This document shows positions 17,429 to 27,529 of a DNA stretch of 64,000 nucleotides, piece after piece (position 1 is the stretch's first letter; each line of letters begins with the position of its first letter). The notes beneath the pieces were generated by a model that worked only from the letters and a program-made list of their open reading frames with translations, was not told where the DNA came from and searched no databases. Source of the stretch: Rhodoferax sp. (GTDB taxonomy: Bacteria; Pseudomonadota; Gammaproteobacteria; Burkholderiales; Burkholderiaceae_C); assembly GCA_024236015.1 (NCBI GenBank), contig JACKLK010000002.1, forward strand, positions 310,001 to 374,000. Reading direction: 5' to 3'. Both the position numbers and the translations under genes were made by a program.

Positions 17429-17911
17429 ATGAATTCTTGGCCCTACGATGACGAGGTGAAAGCGGGGGAACCTGATACGTTCAAGCCGCTGAGCGCCGAA
17501 CAGGCGCGCAGGCTGCGAGAGCAGAATCCGTCGGTGCCGCCCTGGAAGGTGGTGGTCGGTCAGGGGATTGTGGGTATCCTGGTGGCGCTTGCCGCCTGGG
17601 GGCTTACTGCAAGTCAAAGCGTTGGTTGGTCGGCCGCCTATGGCGCGCTGGCCGTGGTCTTGCCTGCTGCCATCTTTGCGCGCGGCCTGACCGGACGTTT
17701 TGCCTCCCTGAATGCCGGAACTGCGGTGTTCGGGTTTTTTTTGTGGGAAATGGTCAAGCTTGTCTTGACGGTGGCGATGCTGATCGCCGCTCCGAATTTG
17801 GTGGTGGCACTGAGTTGGCCGGCTCTGCTGGCTGGTCTGGTGCTGACGATGAAGGTGTATTGGGTCGCGCTGTTATTCGCGCCCAGGAACAAACAACGAA
17901 GAGTCGGGTAA
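17429..17911 (+). CDS. atpI: ATP synthase subunit I
   Basis: AtpI is a small membrane protein that helps assemble the c-ring. The 160-aa protein starts MNSWPYDDEVKAGEPDTF and has four hydrophobic helices, including VVGQGIVGILVALAAWGL and FFLWEMVKLVLTVAMLIAAP. I chose the ATG at 17429 as the first start in this frame that gives the usual soluble N-terminal arm of 40 residues. It is the first gene of the operon; atpB follows six bases after the stop. Confidence 0.93.
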   Translation: MNSWPYDDEVKAGEPDTFKPLSAEQARRLREQNPSVPPWKVVVGQGIVGILVALAAWGLTASQSVGWSAAYGALAVVLPAAIFARGLTGRFASLNAGTAVFGFFLWEMVKLVLTVAMLIAAPNLVVALSWPALLAGLVLTMKVYWVALLFAPRNKQRRVG

Positions 17912-17917
17912 ACACAG

Positions 17918-18775
17918 ATGGCTGCTGAAAACGGACCTACCGCTGGTGAATACATCGTTCACCACCTGACGCACCTGCAGAACCAGCCTGCCAAGGCGGT
18001 TGTCGATTTCTCGGTGTTCAATCTGGATTCCCTGTTCTTCTCGATCACGCTGGGTGTGCTGGTGTGCTGGGTCCTGTGGCTTGCCGCCCGCAAGGCCACC
18101 TCCGGCGTGCCGGGCCGCTTCCAGGCGGCGGTCGAGATGCTGGTCGAGATGGTGGAGTCGCAGGCCAAGGGCATCGTGCACAACGCCAACAGCCGCAAGC
18201 TGGTCGCGCCGCTGGCGCTGGTGGTCTTTCTGTGGATCTTCATGCTCAACGCAATGGACCTGCTGCCGGTTGACCTGATCCCGGTCATCTGGGAGGCCAT
18301 CTACGGCGCCGCAGGCGGCGACCCGCACCATGCCTACATGCGTGTCGTGCCGACCGCCGACCTGTCGATCTCCATGGGCCTGTCGGTGTCGGTGCTGGTC
18401 GTCTGCCTGGTCTACAACGTCAAGATCAAGGGCCTGGGGGGCTGGATCCATGAGTTGTTCACCGCGCCGTTCGGGCCGCACCCGCTGCTGTGGCCCTTCA
18501 ACTTCGCGATGCAGCTGATCGAATTCATCGCCAAGACCGTGTCCCACGGCATGCGACTGTTCGGCAACATGTATGCCGGTGAACTGATCTTCATGCTGAT
18601 CGCCCTGATGGGTGGTGCCTGGGCCTTCACGGCCACCGGCATCGGCCTGGCGATCGGCCACATCATTGCGGGCACTGCGTGGGCGATCTTCCACATTCTG
18701 ATCATCACGCTGCAGGCTTTCGTGTTCATGATGCTGACCCTGGTCTATATCGGCCAGGCGCATGACGCACACTGA
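17918..18775 (+). CDS. atpB: ATP synthase Fo subunit a
   Basis: Subunit a forms the two proton half-channels next to the c-ring. The 285-aa protein begins MAAENGPTAGEYIVHHLTHL. The essential arginine is in SHGMRLFGNMYAGELIFMLI, and a downstream helix with a conserved glutamine (ILIITLQAFVFMMLTLVY) completes the channel. Length and motifs match other betaproteobacterial subunits a. It is followed by a U-rich stretch and atpE. Confidence 0.98.
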   Translation: MAAENGPTAGEYIVHHLTHLQNQPAKAVVDFSVFNLDSLFFSITLGVLVCWVLWLAARKATSGVPGRFQAAVEMLVEMVESQAKGIVHNANSRKLVAPLALVVFLWIFMLNAMDLLPVDLIPVIWEAIYGAAGGDPHHAYMRVVPTADLSISMGLSVSVLVVCLVYNVKIKGLGGWIHELFTAPFGPHPLLWPFNFAMQLIEFIAKTVSHGMRLFGNMYAGELIFMLIALMGGAWAFTATGIGLAIGHIIAGTAWAIFHILIITLQAFVFMMLTLVYIGQAHDAH

Positions 18776-18785
18776 CGCCCTGGCG

Positions 18786-18840
18786 CTTTCCGAGTTTCCG
18801 TTTCGTTTTTTTCTTTTCCCGTCAACCCAAGTCCTTTAGG
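18786..18840 (+). promoter_or_regulatory. U-rich leader and ribosome binding site before atpE
   Basis: The 72-base atpB-atpE gap has a pyrimidine-rich run (18786-18820, with seven consecutive T) followed by the strong ribosome binding site TTTAGGAG. In E. coli a U-rich sequence before atpE raises its translation so that about ten c subunits are made per complex. The same role is inferred here from the position and composition. Confidence 0.45.
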
Positions 18841-18847
18841 AGTCATC

Positions 18848-19111
18848 ATGGAAGTAATCAGCTTTGTTGCACTGGCCGCCGGCCTGATCATCGGTCTCGG
18901 CGCCGTCGGCGCCTGTATCGGCATCGGCATCATGGGCAGCAAGTACCTCGAATCCGCAGCGCGTCAGCCCGAGCTGATGGGCGAACTGCAGACCAAGATG
19001 TTCCTGCTGGCCGGTCTGATCGACGCCGCGTTCATTATCGGTACCGGTATTGCGCTGTGGTTCGCCACCGCCAACCCGTTCCTGGCCCAGATCGCCAACC
19101 TGCCGAAGTAA
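18848..19111 (+). CDS. atpE: ATP synthase Fo subunit c
   Basis: Subunit c forms the rotating ring. The 87-aa hairpin has helix 1 (LAAGLIIGLGAVGACIGIGI), a polar loop with SAARQPE, and helix 2 with the proton-carrying Asp59 in LAGLIDAAFIIG. The carboxylate is flanked by alanine and lacks the Gln/Ser ligands of sodium-type rings, so a proton-driven enzyme is likely. It is preceded by a strong ribosome binding site. Confidence 0.98.
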   Translation: MEVISFVALAAGLIIGLGAVGACIGIGIMGSKYLESAARQPELMGELQTKMFLLAGLIDAAFIIGTGIALWFATANPFLAQIANLPK

Positions 19112-19175
19112 GTTTTAGTTTGGCGGGATCAACGTCATTCCCTGGTGCATCTGGCACCGGGGTGAAGGATGAAAA

Positions 19176-19646
19176 GTGAGCATTACCGGTACCCTCATCA
19201 TTCAGATGATCGTGTTCCTGATCCTGGTCTGGTTCACGATGAAGTTCGTGTGGCCACCGATCGCGAGCGCACTGGACGAGCGCGCCACCAAGATTGCCGA
19301 AGGCCTGGCTGCGGCTGACAAGGCCAAGGCCGAGTTGTCCGCGGCGAACAAGCGGGTCGAGGCCGAACTGGCCACGTCGCGCAATGAAACCGCGTCCCTG
19401 CTGGCCGACGCCGAGCGTCGTGCCCAGGCCATCATCGAGCAGGCCAAGGCCAGTGCCACCGAAGAAGGCAACAAGATCGTTGCCGCCGCGCGTGCCGAGG
19501 CCGAGCAGCAGACGGTGAAGGCGCGTGAATCCCTGCGCGACCAGGTCGCTGCATTGGCCGTCAAGGGCGCCGAGCAGATCCTGCGCAAGGAAGTCAACGC
19601 CGGCGTGCACGCCGATCTGCTCAACCGGCTCAAGACCGAGCTGTAA
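19176..19646 (+). CDS. atpF: ATP synthase Fo subunit b (GTG start)
   Basis: Subunit b is the peripheral stalk. The 156-aa protein starts at GTG 19176 after a GGATGAAAA ribosome binding site and reads MSITGTLIIQMIVFLILVWF, the single membrane helix. The rest is an Ala/Glu/Lys-rich long helix (ERRAQAIIEQAKASATEEGN) that forms the dimeric coiled coil. Its end lies nine bases before atpH. Confidence 0.97.
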   Translation: MSITGTLIIQMIVFLILVWFTMKFVWPPIASALDERATKIAEGLAAADKAKAELSAANKRVEAELATSRNETASLLADAERRAQAIIEQAKASATEEGNKIVAAARAEAEQQTVKARESLRDQVAALAVKGAEQILRKEVNAGVHADLLNRLKTEL

Positions 19647-19655
19647 GAGGACTTT

Positions 19656-20186
19656 ATGGCTGAACTCGCCACCATTGCCCGACCCTACGCGGAAGCCTTG
19701 TTCAAGTCGGCCAAGGCCGATCTGGGCGGCGCTGCGAGCTGGCTGGACCAGTTTGCGGCGATCGCCGGCAACGCGCAACTGCAGCAGTTCGCGGACAACC
19801 CCAAGGTCACCAACGACCAGGTCTTCGACGTGTTTGTGGGCATCGCCAAGGGCAGCCTGCCCGAGAGCGCGAAGAACTTCCTGCGCATCGTGATCGAGAA
19901 CGGCCGTGTCGATGCCCTGCCCGAGATCGCGGCGCAGTTCCGTGCGCTCGTCAATGCGCAGGGCGGGTCGTCCGACGCAGTGGTGTTCAGCGCCTTTGCC
20001 ATCGACGTCAAGGCCCTGGCCGAGCTCACCGCGGTGCTCGAGAAGCGCTTCGGACGCAAGCTCAACGTGACGATGCAGCTCGATGAATCGCTGATCGGCG
20101 GCGTCCGTGTGGTGGTGGGTGACGAGGTGCTCGACACCTCGGTCAAGGCCCGCCTGGATCAAATGAAAATCGCGCTGACCGCCTGA
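19656..20186 (+). CDS. atpH: ATP synthase F1 subunit delta
   Basis: Delta links the peripheral stalk to the top of the F1 head. The 176-aa protein begins MAELATIARPYAEALFKSAK, the family hallmark, and ends with DESLIGGVRVVVGDEVLDTS, the conserved C-terminal motif. It sits between atpF and atpA, as in nearly all operons. Confidence 0.97.
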   Translation: MAELATIARPYAEALFKSAKADLGGAASWLDQFAAIAGNAQLQQFADNPKVTNDQVFDVFVGIAKGSLPESAKNFLRIVIENGRVDALPEIAAQFRALVNAQGGSSDAVVFSAFAIDVKALAELTAVLEKRFGRKLNVTMQLDESLIGGVRVVVGDEVLDTSVKARLDQMKIALTA

Positions 20187-20232
20187 GCCAGGCGCCCCAG
20201 TAACAGCCCCCTAAAGAAAGAAGGAAAGAGTC

Positions 20233-21786
<1,554 letters not shown>

Positions 21787-21827
21787 TACCGGTTTGATGG
21801 CACGAGCGTCCAGAGGCAGGAGTCACT

Positions 21828-22706
21828 ATGGCAGCAGGTAAGGAAATACGCGGCAAGATCAAATCGGTGGAGAACACCAAGAAGATCACCAAGGCCATGG
21901 AGATGGTTGCCGCCTCGAAGATGCGCAAGGCACAGGACCGCATGCGTGCGGCACGCCCCTACGCCGAGAAGGTGCGCAACATCGCGGCCAACCTGGGCAA
22001 GGCCAACCCCGAGTACGTGCACCCGTTCATGAAGACGAACGACGCCAAGGCCGCCGGGGTCATCGTCGTCACGACCGACAAGGGTCTGTGTGGCGGCCTG
22101 AACACCAACGTGCTGCGCGTGGTGACCGGCAAGCTGCGCGAACTGCAGGCATCGGGAACCGCCATCAGCGCGGTGGCCATCGGCAACAAGGGCCTGGGTT
22201 TCCTCAACCGGATCGGTGCCAAGACCGTGGCGCACGCCACCCAGCTCGGCGACACCCCGCACCTGGAGAAGCTGATCGGCCCCGTCAAGGTGCTGCTCGA
22301 TGCCTATGCCAAGGGCGAGATCAATGCGGTCTATCTCAGCTACACCCGCTTCATCAACACGATGAAGCAGGAGCCGGTGCTCGAGCCGCTGCTACCGTTG
22401 TCGGCCGCCAAGATGGAAGCCGAGGCGCAAGCCAGCGGAACCCAGGCGTCGTGGGACTACATCTACGAGCCGGACGCCCAGTCGGTGATCGACGACCTGC
22501 TGCTGCGCTACGTCGAAGCCATCGTGTACCAGGCGGTTGCCGAGAACATGGCCTCGGAGCAGTCGGCGCGCATGGTGGCAATGAAATCGGCCACCGACAA
22601 CGCCGGCAACGTGATCAACGAGCTCAAGCTGGTCTACAACAAGACCCGCCAGGCCGGCATCACGAAAGAACTTTCAGAAATCGTCGCCGGTGCGGCCGCG
22701 GTTTAA
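21828..22706 (+). CDS. atpG: ATP synthase F1 subunit gamma
   Basis: Gamma is the rotating central shaft. The 292-aa protein has the N-terminal helix signature MAAGKEIRGKIKSVENTKKI and the C-terminal helix ASEQSARMVAMKSATDNAGN followed by NKTRQAGITKELSEIV. The mid-protein TDKGLCGGLN is conserved. A ribosome binding site AGGCAGGAGTC precedes the ATG. Confidence 0.98.
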   Translation: MAAGKEIRGKIKSVENTKKITKAMEMVAASKMRKAQDRMRAARPYAEKVRNIAANLGKANPEYVHPFMKTNDAKAAGVIVVTTDKGLCGGLNTNVLRVVTGKLRELQASGTAISAVAIGNKGLGFLNRIGAKTVAHATQLGDTPHLEKLIGPVKVLLDAYAKGEINAVYLSYTRFINTMKQEPVLEPLLPLSAAKMEAEAQASGTQASWDYIYEPDAQSVIDDLLLRYVEAIVYQAVAENMASEQSARMVAMKSATDNAGNVINELKLVYNKTRQAGITKELSEIVAGAAAV

Positions 22707-22732
22707 ACCCGATTTATTTGTTGGAGCGAAAA

Positions 22733-24139
22733 ATGGCTCAAGTCCAAGGCAAGATTGTTCAGTGTATCGGTGCGGTGGTCGACGTGGAGTTCCCGCGTGA
22801 CCAGATGCCCAAGATTTACGACGCCCTCAAGATGGAAGGCTCGACGCTGACGCTGGAAGTCCAGCAGCAGCTCGGCGACGGCGTGGTGCGCACGATTGCA
22901 CTGGGTTCTTCCGACGGCCTGCGCCGCGGCATGATGGTGCAGAACACCGCCAACCCGATCATGGTGCCCGTGGGCAAGGCCACATTGGGCCGCATCATGG
23001 ACGTGCTCGGTGCGCCCATCGACGAGCGTGGTCCGGTTGCAAGCACGCAAACCGCGTCCATCCACCGCAAGGCTCCCGTGTACGACGAGCTGAGCCCGTC
23101 GCAGGAACTGCTGGAGACCGGCATCAAGGTGATCGACCTGGTCTGCCCGTTCGCCAAGGGCGGCAAGGTGGGCCTGTTCGGTGGCGCCGGCGTCGGCAAG
23201 ACCGTGAACATGATGGAGCTGATCAACAACATCGCCAAGGCGCACAGCGGCCTGTCGGTGTTCGCCGGCGTGGGTGAGCGTACCCGCGAAGGCAATGACT
23301 TCTACCACGAGATGGCCGACTCCGGCGTCGTGAACCTCGAGAAGCTCGAGGACTCCAAGGTGGCGATGGTCTACGGCCAGATGAACGAGCCCCCGGGCAA
23401 CCGTCTGCGCGTGGCGCTGACCGGCCTGACGATCGCCGAGTCGTTCCGCGACGAAGGCAAGGACGTGCTGTTCTTCGTCGACAACATCTACCGCTACACG
23501 CTGGCCGGAACCGAAGTGTCCGCGCTGCTGGGCCGCATGCCGTCGGCCGTGGGTTACCAGCCCACGCTGGCCGAGGAGATGGGCCGCCTGCAGGAACGCA
23601 TCACCTCGACCAAGGTCGGCTCGATCACCTCGATCCAGGCCGTGTACGTGCCCGCCGACGACTTGACCGACCCGTCGCCCGCGACCACCTTCGCCCACCT
23701 GGACTCCACCGTCGTGTTGTCGCGTGACATCGCCGCGCTGGGTATCTACCCCGCCGTGGACCCGCTGGACTCCACCAGCCGCCAGCTGTCGCCGCTGGTC
23801 GTCGGCGAAGAGCACTACAACACCGCCCGCGCGGTGCAGGGCACGCTGCAGCGCTACAAGGAACTGCGCGACATCATCGCCATCCTGGGCATGGACGAGC
23901 TGGCACCCGAAGACAAGCTGGCCGTGGCCCGCGCCCGCAAGATCCAGCGCTTCCTGAGCCAGCCGTTCTTCGTGGCCGAGGTGTTCACCGGCTCGCCGGG
24001 CAAATACGTCTCGCTGGCCGAGACCATCCGCGGTTTCAAGATGATCGTCAACGGCGAGTGCGATCACCTGCCCGAGCAGGCGTTCTACATGGTCGGCACG
24101 ATCGACGAGGCATTCGAGAAAGCCAAGAAGATGGCCTGA
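22733..24139 (+). CDS. atpD: ATP synthase F1 subunit beta
   Basis: Beta holds the catalytic sites. The start at 22733 (MAQVQGKIVQCIGAVVDVEF) follows TTGGAGCGAAAA. The P-loop is GGAGVGKTVNMMELI, and the catalytic glutamate region is AGVGERTREGNDFYHEM; the DELSEED-like motif reads GMDELAPEDK. The 468-aa length is normal. Its frame is open upstream through atpG only because the DNA is GC-rich. Confidence 0.99.
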   Translation: MAQVQGKIVQCIGAVVDVEFPRDQMPKIYDALKMEGSTLTLEVQQQLGDGVVRTIALGSSDGLRRGMMVQNTANPIMVPVGKATLGRIMDVLGAPIDERGPVASTQTASIHRKAPVYDELSPSQELLETGIKVIDLVCPFAKGGKVGLFGGAGVGKTVNMMELINNIAKAHSGLSVFAGVGERTREGNDFYHEMADSGVVNLEKLEDSKVAMVYGQMNEPPGNRLRVALTGLTIAESFRDEGKDVLFFVDNIYRYTLAGTEVSALLGRMPSAVGYQPTLAEEMGRLQERITSTKVGSITSIQAVYVPADDLTDPSPATTFAHLDSTVVLSRDIAALGIYPAVDPLDSTSRQLSPLVVGEEHYNTARAVQGTLQRYKELRDIIAILGMDELAPEDKLAVARARKIQRFLSQPFFVAEVFTGSPGKYVSLAETIRGFKMIVNGECDHLPEQAFYMVGTIDEAFEKAKKMA

Positions 24140-24172
24140 TGGCCGTCTGTCTTGATTGAATAAGGAAAGCAG

Positions 24173-24589
24173 ATGGCAACGATGCGTGTTGATGTGGTGA
24201 GTGCCGAGGAGTCGATCTTCTCCGGTGAAGCCAAGTTCGTGGCGCTGCCGGGCGAAGTCGGTGAGCTCGGCATCCTGCCGCGCCATACGCCCTTGATCAG
24301 CCGCATCAAGGCCGGATCGGTGCGAATCGAGATGGCGGACGGCACCGAAGAATTCGTCTTCGTCGCCGGCGGCATCCTGGAAGTGCAACCCGACGGCGTG
24401 ACCGTGTTGTCCGATACCGCGGTGCGCGGCAAGGACCTGGACGACGAAAAGGCCAACGAAGCCAAGCTGGCCGCCGAAGAGGCACTGAAGAACGCCAAGA
24501 GCGATCTGGACATTGCCAAGGCCCAGTCCGAACTCGCCGTCATGGCGGCGCAGATCGCGGCCTTGCGCAAGTACCGGCAAAAGCGCTGA
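24173..24589 (+). CDS. atpC: ATP synthase F1 subunit epsilon
   Basis: Epsilon regulates the motor and inhibits ATP hydrolysis. The 138-aa protein has the beta-sandwich domain (LPGEVGELGILPRHTPLISR) and a two-helix C-terminal domain. It follows atpD by 33 bases and is the last gene of the operon; a terminator hairpin follows 48 bases later. Confidence 0.97.
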   Translation: MATMRVDVVSAEESIFSGEAKFVALPGEVGELGILPRHTPLISRIKAGSVRIEMADGTEEFVFVAGGILEVQPDGVTVLSDTAVRGKDLDDEKANEAKLAAEEALKNAKSDLDIAKAQSELAVMAAQIAALRKYRQKR

Positions 24590-24637
24590 TCAGTCCCGTG
24601 TGGCCAGCGCGTCCGCGTTGGCTCACCAGCACCTCAC

Positions 24638-24675
24638 AAGCCCCTGTGTCCGTCCGGCCAGGGGCTTTGTTCTTG
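24638..24675 (+). terminator. Intrinsic terminator of the atp operon
   Basis: AAGCCCCTG (24638-24646) pairs with CAGGGGCTT (24659-24667) around a 12-base loop and is followed by a T-rich stretch (TTTGTTCTT). It lies between atpC and the convergent TPM gene. Confidence 0.8.
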
Positions 24676-24712
24676 CGTGCTGCCGCGCAGCCGAGCGAAA
24701 AGGTCCCGGCGT

Positions 24713-25252
24713 TCAGCCGAGCACGGGCGTGTCCGGCAATGCATTGGCATTGGGCTCGGCATCGGCCGGGAAGTGCTGCACCAGCGGTGCCGACACCTCG
24801 GCCAGCGCCTGTGTCAGGCCATCCTCGAAGCGGCCTTGCGCAAAGGCCGCGCCCATGTGCCCCACCATCTCCTGCCATTGGCCGGCGCTGACCAGCTGGT
24901 TGAGACCACGATCGGCAACCAGCTCGATCTCGTGCTCGGTCAGCAGCAGGTAGATCAACACGCCGTTGTTGTGTTCGGTGTCCCAGACCCGCAGGTGGCC
25001 GAACATCGCTGTCGCCCGTTCGCGCACCAGCTGGGTCACCGGCGTGGCGTCGCGCAGATGCCGCCACAGGTAGGACAGCGGCAAGCTGGCTTCGACGTAG
25101 ATGCGCACCTCGCCGGTGTGGCGCCGCTCGCTGGCCGCCACCCGGCTCGCCAGGCGTTCGAGCATGGCGGCGTCGATCACCTTGCGGGTGTCGGATTCGT
25201 CCGCCCAGCGGTGCCGGACGCAGCGCCACAGCCGCGTCCAGACGCCGTCCAC
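24713..25252 (-). CDS. TPM-domain protein (short, no signal peptide)
   Basis: A 179-aa protein with a TPM fold (YgcG / TPM_phosphatase family). The GTG at 25252, eight bases after the stop of the upstream TPM gene, gives MDGVWTRLWRCVRHRW and fits operon spacing. The conserved segment is IDAAMLERLASRVAASERRH followed by TGEVRIYVEASLP, then NGVLIYLLLTEHEIELVADR, a hallmark of the fold. It has no signal peptide or Gly-rich tail, unlike its neighbour, and was probably derived from the same type. The function of the family is uncertain; phosphatase and membrane-stress roles have been proposed. The start is less sure than the frame. Confidence 0.8.
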   Translation of the reverse strand: MDGVWTRLWRCVRHRWADESDTRKVIDAAMLERLASRVAASERRHTGEVRIYVEASLPLSYLWRHLRDATPVTQLVRERATAMFGHLRVWDTEHNNGVLIYLLLTEHEIELVADRGLNQLVSAGQWQEMVGHMGAAFAQGRFEDGLTQALAEVSAPLVQHFPADAEPNANALPDTPVLG

Positions 25253-25259
25253 CGTCGAT

Positions 25260-26252
25260 TCACCAGCCGCCGGATGCACCGCCACCTCCAAAGTTGCCAC
25301 CACCGCCGGAGCTGAATCCTCCTCCGCCCCCGCCGCCCCATCCACCACCACCGCGGTGCGAACCCGACGACCAGCCGCCGATGCCGCCGATGCCACCCAC
25401 GGTGCCAATGCCACCCGAGCGGCTCCCGCGCATCGGTCCGGCAAATGCCGAGAACAAGGCGAATACCGTTGCCAACACACCGGCAATCGCGGCGATCACG
25501 ATGCTTGCGCCGACAACTGCCGCCAGCACGCCCACACCGGCGCCGGTGGCCAGCGCGCCCAGCTTGCGACCCAGGATGCTGCGCAGCATGGCGGCGCCGA
25601 TCGGCACGGCAATCACGGCGAACACCAGCAGGTCCATCCAACCGGCGATCCCGCCTTTGGCGGACCGTGCCCTGGATTGCGCGGGTTCCGGCAGCGCCTC
25701 GCCGGATATCAGCGCCGCGATCTGCTCGACGCCGGCCAGCAGCCCGCCGCCGAAGTCGCCCCGCCGGAACCCCGGTGAGATGGCGCCGTCGATGATGCGT
25801 TTGGCCGCAAGGTCGGGAATCGCGCCTTCCAGTGTCTTGGCCACCTCGATGCGCAACTTGCGATCGTCCTTGGCTACGATCAGCAGCACGCCGTCGCCGA
25901 CCTCGCGCCGGCCGATCTTCCATTCGTTGGCCACCCGGTTGGCGTAGCTGGCGATGTCCTCCGGTGCCGTGGACGGCACCATCAACACGACGACCTGCGA
26001 CCCCTTGGCCTGTTCCAGCGCTTCGAGTCGCGCCGTGAGTGCCGCTACCTGGCCGGCATCCAGGGTTCCGGTCTGATCGATGACGCGCGCACTGAGCGCC
26101 GGCACCGGCAACACGGCCTGTGCCGACGCCGCGCCCGGCCACGCGAGGCACAAGCCGGCGAGCAGCAGCCACAGGGCCTGCCACACCGTGACACATGTCG
26201 GCCCGGCACCCGATCGGGTGTCGCGTCTCCTCCAGCGCTGGCCAAGCTCCAC
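25260..26252 (-). CDS. TPM-domain protein with Gly-rich tail (YgcG-like)
   Basis: A 330-aa exported or membrane protein. A signal segment (WQALWLLLAGLCLAWPGAAS) is followed by the TPM domain: VIDQTGTLDAGQVAALTARL, QVVVLMVPSTAPEDIASYAN and DGVLLIVAKDDRKLRIEV. A C-terminal membrane region near residues 210-275 leads to a Gly/Ser-rich tail ending GGGGASGGW. The ATG at 26252 is used; a GTG at 26186, just before the hydrophobic stretch, is an alternative. It lies six bases after lemA, the usual LemA-TPM pairing. Confidence 0.87.
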   Translation of the reverse strand: MELGQRWRRRDTRSGAGPTCVTVWQALWLLLAGLCLAWPGAASAQAVLPVPALSARVIDQTGTLDAGQVAALTARLEALEQAKGSQVVVLMVPSTAPEDIASYANRVANEWKIGRREVGDGVLLIVAKDDRKLRIEVAKTLEGAIPDLAAKRIIDGAISPGFRRGDFGGGLLAGVEQIAALISGEALPEPAQSRARSAKGGIAGWMDLLVFAVIAVPIGAAMLRSILGRKLGALATGAGVGVLAAVVGASIVIAAIAGVLATVFALFSAFAGPMRGSRSGGIGTVGGIGGIGGWSSGSHRGGGGWGGGGGGGFSSGGGGNFGGGGASGGW

Positions 26253-26258
26253 AGGTGC

Positions 26259-26846
26259 CTACTTCTTGTTGAAGTCGACCGTCGGCGGCGTGGAGATCTG
26301 CGCCTCGTTGGCGACCGTGAAGGCCGGCTTGGGCTGGTAGCTGAAAACCATGGCCGTCAGGTTGCTCGGGAAGCTGCGCGCGAGCACGTTGTAGGCCTGG
26401 ATGGCTTCGATGTAGCGGTTGCGTGCCACCGTGATCCGGTTTTCGGTGCCTTCGAGCTGTACCCGCAGATCCGAGAATCCCTGGTTGGCCTTGAGGTTGG
26501 GATATTGCTCCACGGTGACCATCAGGCGGCTCAACGCGCCGCTGAGCTCACCCTGCGCAGCCTGGAATTTCTCGAATGCCGCCGGGTCGTTGAGCGTCTC
26601 GGGCGTCACCTGGATCGAGGTCGCCTTGGCGCGCGCCTCGATCACGCGCGTCAGGGTTTCCTGTTCGAAGGCGGCTTCGCCCTTGACCGTGGCCACGATG
26701 TTGGGCACCAGGTCGGCCCGGCGCTGGTACTGGTTGAGCACCTCGCTCCATGCGGCCTTGGCTTGTTCGTCCAGCCGCTGGAAGTCGTTGTAACCACATC
26801 CGCTCAGTGCGAAGACCGAGACCAGAACGATGAACCAGCGTTTCAT
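26259..26846 (-). CDS. lemA: LemA family lipoprotein
   Basis: A 195-aa LemA protein; the start at 26846 (MKRWFIVLVSVFALSGCGYN) gives a lipobox LSGC and so a lipid-anchored helical bundle. The family core YNDFQRLDEQAKAAWSEVLN and QYQRRADLVPNIVATVKGEA is complete, and it ends VANEAQISTPPTVDFNKK. A longer reading to 26939 only adds a low-complexity leader. LemA and TPM proteins are commonly encoded together; their joint role at the envelope is unknown. Confidence 0.93.
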   Translation of the reverse strand: MKRWFIVLVSVFALSGCGYNDFQRLDEQAKAAWSEVLNQYQRRADLVPNIVATVKGEAAFEQETLTRVIEARAKATSIQVTPETLNDPAAFEKFQAAQGELSGALSRLMVTVEQYPNLKANQGFSDLRVQLEGTENRITVARNRYIEAIQAYNVLARSFPSNLTAMVFSYQPKPAFTVANEAQISTPPTVDFNKK

Positions 26847-26881
26847 GTGTACCTCTTGATGGAGCCAGTGGGTGCCGATCG

Positions 26882-26910
26882 GCGACCGATGCGGCGACCG
26901 ATGCGGCGAC
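26882..26910. repeat. Short tandem repeat, 12-base unit
   Basis: The unit GCGACCGATGCG occurs twice in tandem, followed by a partial third copy (GCGAC), in the gap between lemA and the divergent SnoaL-like gene. It may only be slippage in non-coding DNA. Confidence 0.5.
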
Positions 26911-27030
26911 GGTAGCACAACAGGTGGGACGCCCGGCATCCGATTTCAAGACCGGGCGCATGCCATGGCCGTCGATAGCCGGCACAATCGAAGCTTTCGT
27001 GTACCTGCGCCCCGGCGATCCGACCCCGAC

Positions 27031-27480
27031 ATGCCCAAGACCAAGACCGCCGCCGCCTTGTTCGGCGGCAGCGCCGACGAGATCGAAACCGCCTTCTACG
27101 AAGCGCTGCGTGCGGGTGACCTCGAGCGCCTGATGGCCTGCTGGTCGGACGACGAGGAGATCGTCTGCGTGCATCCCGGCGGGCCGCGCATCGTCGGCGT
27201 GCAGTCGATACGGGCGACCTTCGAGGCGATCTTCTCCAACGGCAACATCCGGGCCTGGCCCGAGCAGGTGCGCCGGGTCGACGCGCTGGCCAGCGCGGTG
27301 CACAACGTGCTCGAGCGTGTCGAGGTGATGACGGACAGCGGCCCCACCAACGCCTTCGTGCTCGCGACCAACGTCTATCACAAGACGGCCCAGGGCTGGC
27401 GCATGGTTGCGCACCATGCCAGTCCCGGCAGTCAGGCGGAGCTCCAGGAGATCAACGAGCAGCCCCAGGTGTTGCACTGA
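27031..27480 (+). CDS. SnoaL/NTF2-like protein (ketosteroid-isomerase fold)
   Basis: A 149-aa one-domain NTF2-like protein. The start at 27031 (MPKTKTAAALFGGSADEIET) is the likeliest; an in-frame ATG at 26965 would add unrelated residues. It shows IETAFYEALRAGDLERLMAC, EEIVCVHPGGPRIVGVQSIR and a C-terminal WRMVAHHASP, the pattern of the calcium/calmodulin-kinase-II-association type of NTF2-like proteins, which bind small molecules. No enzyme activity can be assigned. The downstream hydrolase starts 49 bases later. Confidence 0.85.
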   Translation: MPKTKTAAALFGGSADEIETAFYEALRAGDLERLMACWSDDEEIVCVHPGGPRIVGVQSIRATFEAIFSNGNIRAWPEQVRRVDALASAVHNVLERVEVMTDSGPTNAFVLATNVYHKTAQGWRMVAHHASPGSQAELQEINEQPQVLH

Positions 27481-27529
27481 TGCACGGGGGCATGCACGCA
27501 GCCGCCCCGTGTCGCCGGGGGAGCGGGCC

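Noticed and set aside
22088..24139. atpD with a long N-terminal extension
   Set aside because: The added part lies within atpG in another frame; atpD has its own ribosome binding site at 22723-22732.
22703..24580. Open frame of 625 codons on the minus strand
   Set aside because: Antisense to atpD and atpC; low-complexity composition with no family signature.
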